From Calliopum simillimum (taxonomy: Eukaryota > Arthropoda > Insecta > Diptera > Lauxaniidae), in the NCBI GenBank assembly GCA_951812925.1, contig OX638370.1, positions 42,783,948 through 42,847,947 on the forward strand: a DNA stretch of 64,000 nucleotides, in the 5' to 3' direction. A program made the translations under genes and the position numbers. Below the pieces are notes generated by a model, which worked only from the letters and a program-made list of their open reading frames with translations, had not been told where the DNA came from and did no database searches. Every line of letters starts with the position of its first letter. Position 1 is the first letter of the stretch. Of the stretch, positions 57,013-64,000 are shown piece after piece.

Positions 57013-58951
57013 TTAAGTTGCTTCTTCACAGCAGCGTAAAGTTTTATACATTCTTTCACATTCATCTTCTTCGTCCTTGTTCTTTTCTACGCATTCTTTG
57101 ATTATTTTTTCTTTATCGCCGCCAACATTTTTAAGAAACTCAGGCTTAAATCCATTTTCATCAATAATACCAGTTCCTTTCATCATACAGTTGGCAAAAC
57201 ATTTATATTTGCGATCAACATTTTTAGGATCTAAATCTGTTGGAATTTCGTCAACATCATTTTCTTTTTTACATTTTTCCATAATATCGTTCGGATCGTT
57301 ACACTATAGAAGAAATAATTTAGAAAAAATAGATTATAAGTTTGTTAAAAAAAATCAAAAGTGTTTGGCCTAGCTACTTAAGTAGGTAGTAAAAGATTAC
57401 CAAAGTTATACAATTTGATTTTAATCGAAACGGTAATTATAAGCCACAATTCTGATACCAATAATATGTGGTTAATTAATGTTAACGAACTTTTTAGTGG
57501 TTTAGTTTTTATCTAGCTGTCAGTTCAGTTTGCCCTGTGTAATGACTTAAGTCAAATTTTCGATACGGACTAAGATGACGTTTATACGTGGGTACCCAAA
57601 TGACACGGTATCAGTTAATTTTACAGTTCAGTGGACTCTACTTATTATAGAAATACTGAATAATAAAAGTAATTGGATTATCCATATTAATTTTAGTTTT
57701 GTTCATTGACGAAAATATTAAATTATGTTTTCAGCCAGGAAATTAACAAAAGCTTTTTGTTCCAGTAGGGGAGGGGGGGCCAGTGTGGACAATTTTTATA
57801 TAATTACAAAATTATATATGTAAATATATGATTTTTGTAATAAAAAAGTAATTTTTAGCGGTTACTTATACCTCTTGCCTTCATAATTACACCAATAGTT
57901 ATGATATATTATTTTCATAAATGCACTATTAAATTATTTTAAAAAGAGCTTACATTTGTCCACAGTAGCTCCTTATACGGGGCTAGTGTGGACAACCATT
58001 GATTTTACGGGGGGCTAGTGTGGACACCATTAGAGACTTGATAATTGATACATTTTAAGTTGAACCAAAACCATATCGTTCTCTTTCAAAACATCTTGGA
58101 CAATTAAAAGAGGTGGCTCCTTACTGTCGTCACCGATTTCATCAAGTCCAGGCTCTTCCTCTGATTCCAATGTATTCTCATTGGGAACATCGCTATCTGA
58201 ATCCTACGATGAAATATTTTTTTTTTAATTTGTTTCTTAAAGCGAATATTTTTTGGAGGTGCATTTTTTCTTTTAAGCGTTCCTTCAATTGTCTTGTCAG
58301 GTGTTTCGATAAGAATTGACGACTTTCCACTTTTTTGTCGATTTTGATACTTTCTTGGACCGGCTTTTAGAAATGGTCTGACGATTTCTGGAGTCGTTTC
58401 AGCTGTTGTCCACTCTAGCCCCTTCATGTTTTTTTAAACAAAAATATTTTTTTTAATCTTGCGGTGAAGTTCAACAAAAATAATTTCAATGATTTCAATA
58501 AACACTAGTTTGAGTTGTTTTATTTATTAACAAAACAGCAGAAGAATAGTTTAAAAGTTTCACTGAAATTACGAAACAACAAAAAACTTACTTTTTGCTG
58601 CGTAAAACACGTTCGATCACGTTATCATGGAAAGCTGAACTGTCAACAAGTGAATTTTTTTTTGGTGATGCGGAGTGCAAATACCAACTTGAAAAATATA
58701 AAACAGAAGCAGAAAATTCAAAACGGCGCGAGAATTTGAATTTGTCCACAGTAGCCCCCCTCCTTCCCTATATAAATATTGCTCTTGGTACAAAAAAATC
58801 CTAGAAGTTTTTATATAGCTGATTCGTAGATCTATTTCTGTCGCCCGATATTTCAATAAATATTTTTAAATTAGTATTTCTAATAAAACAAACTTACCTC
58901 AACCAGCACCATTAGTATTGCTACTCCAAGTAAAGGTAATAAGGCTTTCAT
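57013..58951 (-). CDS. Odorant-binding protein (OBP9), intron carries a pogo-like element
   Basis: Exons 58951-58898 (MKALLPLLGVAILMVLVE, donor GTAAGT) and 57303-57013 (acceptor CTATAG) at phase 0; 114 residues, the shortest of the array. Six canonical OBP cysteines plus the exon-2 first Cys and the RCC pair. Relative to OBP8 one Asp is missing in the IIDEN loop and about twenty residues differ. The 1594-bp intron contains a complete 1001-bp pogo-like insertion (57768-58768); without it the intron would be ~590 bp, near the subfamily norm. Exon 1 resembles that of OBP6 (MKAxxxxxGVAIL). TATAAAAG lies 85 bp upstream. Confidence 0.85.
57768..58768 (-). mobile_element. pogo-like deletion derivative, 1001 bp
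   Basis: G-rich termini (GGGGAGGGGGGGCCAGTGTG left; GGGAAGGAGGGGGGCTACTG inward from the right), each leading into TGTGGACAA, with TA on both flanks (57766-57767, 58769-58770). GGGGCTAGTGTGGAC recurs at about 57978 and 58012. It keeps only the transposase C-terminus. Confidence 0.85.
58104..58427 (-). pseudogene. pogo/Tigger-type transposase C-terminal fragment
   Basis: TTPEIVRPFLKAGPRKYQNR followed by KSGKSSILIETPDKTIEG resembles the conserved linker after the DDE domain of pogo/Tigger-like proteins (VRPxPKAxPRK...RKKGKSxILTDTPEK). The frame shifts near 58205, after which another frame encodes an acidic tail (EEEPGLDEIGDDSKEPPLLI). No DNA-binding or catalytic core remains. Confidence 0.7.
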
Positions 58952-59035
58952 ATTTTCTTCTTGATCTCCAAAAGTCAACTGTTGATATTTATTTGAAAAT
59001 TGTTGTAAATGAGAAATCGTATCAAAATATTTTTG

Positions 59036-59043
59036 CTTTTATA
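59036..59043 (-). promoter_or_regulatory. TATA box of OBP9
   Basis: TATAAAAG, 85 bp upstream of the ATG at 58951. Confidence 0.65.
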
Positions 59044-59157
59044 GGTCGCTAAAAGTATAAAATTTAAAAAAAATTTGTAGTAATTTCTACATATTCATTG
59101 CATTTAATTTGTTATAATTTTATTGTTTCAAATTTGTATATCTAAAAATCAAATATA

Positions 59158-59199
59158 TATTTTGCATGTGCATATTCTCTGCTTTTATTATATTGCAAA
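59158..59199 (-). promoter_or_regulatory. Conserved upstream motif, OBP9
   Basis: TATTTTGCATGTGCATATTC then CTTTTATTATATTGCAAA, counterpart of 45951-45991 upstream of OBP6. Confidence 0.45.
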
Positions 59200-59403
59200 T
59201 TTTATTATATTGATAACTCAGCACGTGAGCACTAAGACAATGTAAATTTTTTCAATTAAAATAATATCTCAAATTGCTATTAATTAAATATGAATGAAAG
59301 TGATACATTTACTTTGTAAAAATAATCAAGATATAGAAAATTACCCCATGGTAGTTTTTTTGTGCTGAATTTAATATTATTGAATAGCCGTCAGTTGAAT
59401 TAA

Positions 59404-60702
59404 CCCTTTCGGTATATCTTTTTTGTTTCTCATCCGAATTGTTCTAAGTGATTTGAAAATATTGAAGAAAAAAAATTCTATAAATTCTTATTTTTTATTC
59501 TACTTATTTTGGTTTAAAATGCATAACGATAGTAAGAAATATGTGAACTGATTTTAAAATAAACAAAAAAAAATCTAGTGCTGAATATAAGCATAAATAC
59601 ACAACTTTGTTCCCTACACTAGGGGTATATTCATGTTGTACTTCTGTTTGGAGGCGTTACGATGGAGGCGTGGCAGGTAAAGAACAGTATATATGTATAT
59701 TATTGATCGACGTCACCTCATGGGTCGGTATAGTTAGGTCGGTCTGCCTATTTGTCCGTCCGTCTATTCATTTATCTGTATGTCTGACCACCTGCCCTTC
59801 TGTAGAAATCACGATTGCGGAAAAACGAATCAAGTTATTGTAGCTCGACGAAATTTTGTGGCGAAGTTGTCAAAAAATAGGCAGGGAGTTGTCTTTGAGC
59901 AAAATTGGCTAATGAACACGCCAATTGCACGCCAAAGCAATTATTTAAAACGTAATTTTGAGAGTATTTTTCGAGATGGTGCAAACGGTGCAATTTCTGG
60001 TCAATATTTCGACATTTATTTTAAATAATCCTTTTCTAGGTAATTCTTTAATCAAAAAGGAAACGACTTCTTCAAAAAATTCTATTCAATAAAATCTCTA
60101 ATCAATGATTCTTTTTAAGCCAAATATACATGGACCCAAAATTGTGGAAAATTTCTTCAATTTCAGATTTTTCCATCTTAGTGTTCATATCGGACTGTAT
60201 TTGTCCTCATTTAATTAACAAAACTTCAAAATTCAAAAGAAGCTTAAAAAAAAAAATTAAAGATACTACCTACATACCTACTTTCTTCAAAATGCGGAAA
60301 AATGGTAACTATTAGCACCATTATACAAATTTGTTGCCATATGGCTACATGCGAAATTCAAAAAATTGCTGAAGTCTATCCGTGTATTTTTTAAACTTTT
60401 TATATTTACAGTATTGTAAAAGCAAGATTTCTTTATTTATTACAAAATTTAATTTATTTTGTATAATGTAAATATTTAAAAAACTTTAAAAAACAAAGCC
60501 TCCCATACAGCAAAAAATTTGGTTTTAAAAAATGCTTCACTTAAAAAGTGTTATTTTCGCATTGTATGATTCAAACTAAAAATTTTTAAATTTCCGTGTA
60601 TTCTTAAGACTCTAAAGAACAATAATAATTAGAATTTTTTTTTTATATATTACATGGCTCCACAGAGCCATGTAGTCACATGGCTACAAATGACCAAAAG
60701 GT
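59404..60702. mobile_element. piggyBac-type element in the OBP9 upstream region, ~1.3 kb
   Basis: TTAA at 59400-59403 and 60703-60706. Termini CCCTTTCGGTATATC and, inward from the right, ACCTTTTGGTCATT. Palindromes: GCCATATGGC (60336-60345) and the hairpin TACATGGCTC-CACA-GAGCCATGTA (60651-60674). A mini-me core remnant is nested within. Sequence on either side joins into the upstream region shared with OBP6-OBP8. Confidence 0.75.
59640..59800 (-). mobile_element. mini-me/DINE-like core remnant
   Basis: GTATATGTATATTATTGATC, TCACCTCATGGGTCGG and GGTCGGTCTGCC...GTCCGTCCGTCT carry the GTCY microsatellite and degraded core in the orientation opposite to the copy at 2925-3765. Confidence 0.55.
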
Positions 60703-60706
60703 TTAA

Positions 60707-61120
60707 AAGCTCAAACTGTGATTGCGATTTATGTTCTAAGTAAATTATTTTCTTCAGTTTGAAAAAGCTCAACTTCTTCATTGTGTTGTAATCTAAATGA
60801 TTATCCATTTTTTTATTCGGTCTTTCGTCATAATTAAATGTTTCCACCTTTTAAGTTTTGTTTAAAGATATAAATTCATCAATTCTTTTGACATGCGTTG
60901 TTTGACTTCAACCGATCGACATAATCATGTACATTAATAGGATCTGGCAGAATTTTAATTACAGACAACTGTTTTCTTACCAAGATTCTCGCTTTCTTGG
61001 TGGTGGTTGAAACTATAATAAAAAGTAAATAGTTTTGACCACCAAGCATACAACCATTCAAAGGTCAGAAAATATAATCCATAACTTCAACATTTTTAGC
61101 AGAATTTAATTGTGCTCATA
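60707..61120. other. Distal part of the OBP9 upstream region
   Basis: AGCTCAAACTGTGATTGCGA and later GGTCAGAAAATATAATCCAT match the OBP6-OBP8 upstream sequence. Confidence 0.5.
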
Positions 61121-63539
61121 TATGGGATATGGTTTCAACGATGTTTGACTCCAAGAGTATCATTTACAGTAGAAGTGAAAACAAAAATATGAAATATTCA
61201 TATTCCCAATCTAAAAACCCTAAATCACGTCGATAACTACATAAGTCTATTGATTTCATGGGTATTCAGAAAATGTTTCAACCCTCAAACGATGCAATGT
61301 TTTAAAAATGTTCTTGTTCAGGGTACTTTTCTAATCATATTGAGCCCTAACCGAAACAGTAGCGTATGCGACATTTTTTTGAATTTACTTTTTTGATGCA
61401 AATATGTTTTAAAATGTCATTCACATCTACTATATGTCAAATATTTAAGTTGAATTATATATACTTACAAAGATATCGCACTTTCAATTATATCATAAGA
61501 GCCACATACGAGTTTGTTATTTTGTTGACCGCAGAAATAACGTAAGCACTAGATATCACAAAAAAAAAAGTTCGAAAGTCCGCTCCCAGTTTGAAAGCTA
61601 ATATTGAAAGATTTTTAAGGAAAAAACATATCTTTTTTTTCGGCCTCTTAGGTCGATGGAGTTTTGTTTTTTTTCTTTTATCTCCGCCATTTGACGTCCG
61701 ATCAACAAGTATAGTATATCGTTGTGAATGTCTCGACATGGGCTATTTCATAGAAGTAATTTATCTCAAATTTATCTCAGTTTCTATCAACCTATGGTGC
61801 CAAGGACACTTCATAGAATTGGAGCCCACAAAAAATCAAAAAATTCATCTCTCAGGCATGACAGGAAAAGTGTATATTTTCTTAATCAGAGTCACCTATT
61901 TACTCGGTTTAGCCATGTCCGTCAGTCTGGATGGATGTTTGTGTGTCCGTGGAAATAATTCGAAGAAGCAAAAACATATCGATATAATTTAAACTGGGTT
62001 TTGAAGAAAAAATAATATGGCTTAGAGGTGCTTTTTAAGATTTTGTGGAGTAGGATTTCATTGTTCTATTATACTAGGTTGTTCAAAATGCTCTTCTGAC
62101 ACGATGCATTGTCCTGATAAAAAATAATTTTTTTTCATTTGCTGGTCTAAATGGTTACAATAATATTTAGAATTTATTGTTTTAACAGTTTGCAAGTAAC
62201 CCAACATTTTATTCTAACTTTTCACAAATTGGATGGAAAATTAGTTTTAGGTAAGGATTTCTCGAAAACCATATCAGATATAGCAATTCTGAGACCATAT
62301 TCAAATTTAGTGTCAAAATTTACATTGAAAATGATTTCCTTGTTTGCGTATGTTGCTAAATTTCTAAAAAAAACGCAAAAGCTATTTTTTTTTTAACAAA
62401 AAAATTTAAAAAAAAAATTGTTAAAAATAGAATATACGTATCTCGTTAATGTGATCAGTTAAAATATTTAAAAACTAAACATTTTTGAATACTCAAATAA
62501 TCAGAAAATTAACTGCTTACCCAGTTTTTAAATTTTTTTTGTCAAACTTTTTTGTTTGATGCATGCAGAAACAATGTGAAGACCATTTGGTAACTGAAAT
62601 TCGACCCGGAAAATTAGCCCGCTCACCGATTTAAAAAAAAAGAAACTTTTTCTGTATATTTTGACCCCTGTGAAGAAAAAAAGTTGGAATGGGACGACAT
62701 CGGAGTAAAACCAAGTTCAAACAAGGTGTGTGTGTGATATTTTGGAAGTTTTTAATACTAAATATGCAATATTACAGTCAGTCTGACCGTTTTTGTTACA
62801 AATTTCTTTCTGTGTATAAAATAAATGAAATAAATGTATTCTTTAAAGATAAAACAATGTAATTTCAAATAACGTAAGCGCCACATTTTAATTTCAGTCT
62901 TCGCCAATAGTATTAGCAAAAATATCGTATGCGGCATAAATGTGTGAAATAGGCACAAAATCAATTAAAAACGCGTCTATTATTTATATGTAGACTACAT
63001 TTAACGATTTAAAAAAATCCGCAATGCGTGTTTGAAAAAAAATTAAAAAAACTTTCTCTTGTAAAATTTGCTTTTTGCGGTTATGGCTCGACATTAAAGA
63101 AAAATTATAAAAATCCGTCTTACTTTTTTTTTTAAATCGAATTCACCGTTAGTCATTTTTAGCTGGACTCAAATCCGTCAACAGAATTGCTCTATCGTTT
63201 GATAATTTTAGTCTAAAAGTGCTCTAAATATGAGGAGTTCTGTGATTTTTTGCTACTTTTGAGGTTATGCAACAAGACAGTGAAAAATTTTGACATAAAA
63301 CCTCTTATGTAAGATAAAAGAACTAATTCATAGACGACCACTCAATTTTTCCAATATTGGGATCAGTTTGAATTTCTTCGGATATACTTGTCTTTTGTTC
63401 TTTTTTGATAACTATTACCTTTCTTGAAAACTTTCACATGCCTGAGTTAAATAATGTGACTGTTATATGAACATATGTATCCTTATATGTACTTGCTGTT
63501 GTATGCTTTATCCTGTTGGGATAAAATTAAACCCACTAC
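61121..63539. other. Intergenic, nothing certain
   Basis: No gene recognised. A degraded mini-me-like stretch lies at about 61850-61970 (TATATTTTCTTAATCAGAGT, GGTTTAGCCATGTCCGTCAG). The rest is AT-rich. Confidence 0.45.
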
Positions 63540-64000
63540 GCTTTTAGCAAAAAACGCTTGCGCTTAATTTTTTCCTTTGTTTTTTGTTCTGCCTTACTTA
63601 TTGTACTTTGGTTTTCGTTTCGCGCGTCCTTTTTTTTTTTTCATTTACTTTTGTTTTGTCCTTTCTTGATCCATCTAAACAAATCATCTGGGAGTCAAAT
63701 CCTCGTGTTTGTCTTACTCGTTGCTGCTTATTTGTTCCGCCATAGTGCGCCTCAGCAACGCACGGACATTTGCTGTCGCTTAGATGTAAGTAAGCAGCGG
63801 AGTTAGCAACAGTAAAACTGCAAAAATAAGAGGAGACCAGAACGAATAACAACAAAAAAAGTCAGTCACAAAGCTGACAACACAACACTGGGGACACAAA
63901 AATCACAATCAGCGTTGGTCCCCAGTGTAAGTCGGCTTTGTGCTTGTACACGTAGTTGCTTTTCGCTTATTTTTATGTGGCCAAAAGCAACATAAGAAAA
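63540..64000. other. GC-richer right edge, possible start of a gene outside the window
   Basis: Base composition rises and a donor-like GATGTAAGTAAG appears at about 63784. This could be a non-coding 5' exon, but nothing confirms it. Confidence 0.25.
63868..63945. repeat. Imperfect hairpin, ~78 bp
   Basis: CACAAAGCTGACAACACAAC + ACTGGGGACA at the left pairs with TGGTCCCCAGTGT + AAGTCGGCTTTGTG at the right. May be a tiny MITE or a structured transcript segment. Confidence 0.6.

Larger units (their letters stand above)
53698..57762. repeat. Tandem duplication unit B (~4.1 kb)
   Basis: Second unit of the duplication. It runs from GCCTTTAAAGCAGTAATGTT to AACAAAAGCTTTTTGTT, where a pogo-like element is inserted just outside its end. 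Confidence 0.85.

Noticed and set aside
61591..61992. 133-codon + strand frame
   Set aside because: No recognisable domain, poly-T derived Phe runs, and its end lies in a mini-me-like remnant; no splice or promoter context.
1..64000. CRISPR, phage, operon or prokaryotic defence system
   Set aside because: Intron-bearing genes, TATA boxes, and Tc1/mariner, piggyBac, Helitron and LINE elements show insect nuclear DNA; the repeats here are MITEs and minisatellites.

Overview
The window is eukaryotic, AT-rich, intron-bearing insect DNA, most likely from a brachyceran fly and probably a tephritid fruit fly. Evidence seen: nine small two-exon genes with TATA boxes and GT..AG introns that encode classic six-cysteine odorant-binding proteins (OBPs), and two DD41D mariner elements of the type described from tephritids as 'rosa'. 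The host name is inference. No bacterial-style operons, rRNA, CRISPR or phage genes were seen, and no tRNA was recognised.

Host genes. All confident host genes are OBPs, numbered here OBP1-OBP9 from left to right. OBP1 (14288-14779, -) is a divergent single member. OBP2 (20369-20870) is the only one on the + strand. OBP3, OBP4 and OBP5 (26790-27574, 31554-32343, 38609-39336, all -) are close paralogues that share promoters and a ~150-bp upstream block. OBP6-OBP9 (45015-45784, 47507-49724, 52938-54286, 57013-58951, all -) form a second subfamily with two extra cysteines. Every gene has a tiny first exon (16-18 codons, the signal peptide), a phase-0 intron, and one exon for the mature protein. 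Soluble OBPs of this type are secreted and bind small hydrophobic ligands, typically in sensillum lymph. The genes form a tandem array with no operon logic; each has its own TATA box.

The strongest host-genome result is a ~4.5-kb tandem duplication (about 49165-53697 and 53698-57762) whose breakpoints lie inside introns. It gave OBP8 a first exon identical to that of OBP7 and a second exon homologous to that of OBP9, so OBP8 is a chimera. The mature exons of OBP8 and OBP9 differ by roughly 9% of bases, nearly all amino-acid changing, while the adjoining intron differs by about 1-2%. That is the signature expected of diversifying selection.

Mobile elements fill the rest. 1-1.5 kb: RNase H tail of a non-LTR retrotransposon. 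2.9-3.8 kb: mini-me/DINE-like element. 4.9-6.2 and 15.6-16.9 kb: two rosa-type mariners sharing a stop codon. 10.3-12.1 kb: piggyBac-like element with TTAA duplications. 12.8-14.1, 33.7-34.2, 35.3, 39.8-40.7 and 59.4-60.7 kb: piggyBac-type elements, each with its own repeated palindrome. 23.6-26.6 kb: head-to-head Tc1 composite carrying a nested MITE and a textbook Helitron. 29.1-30.5 kb: 1.37-kb foldback. 42.8-43.6 and 57.8-58.8 kb: pogo-like elements. Two degraded DD34D mariners lie in the OBP7/OBP8 flanks, and many short MITEs are scattered through the window. Because OBP paralogues and palindrome arms preserve empty sites, several insertions can be dated relative to the duplications. Identities quoted are by-eye counts.
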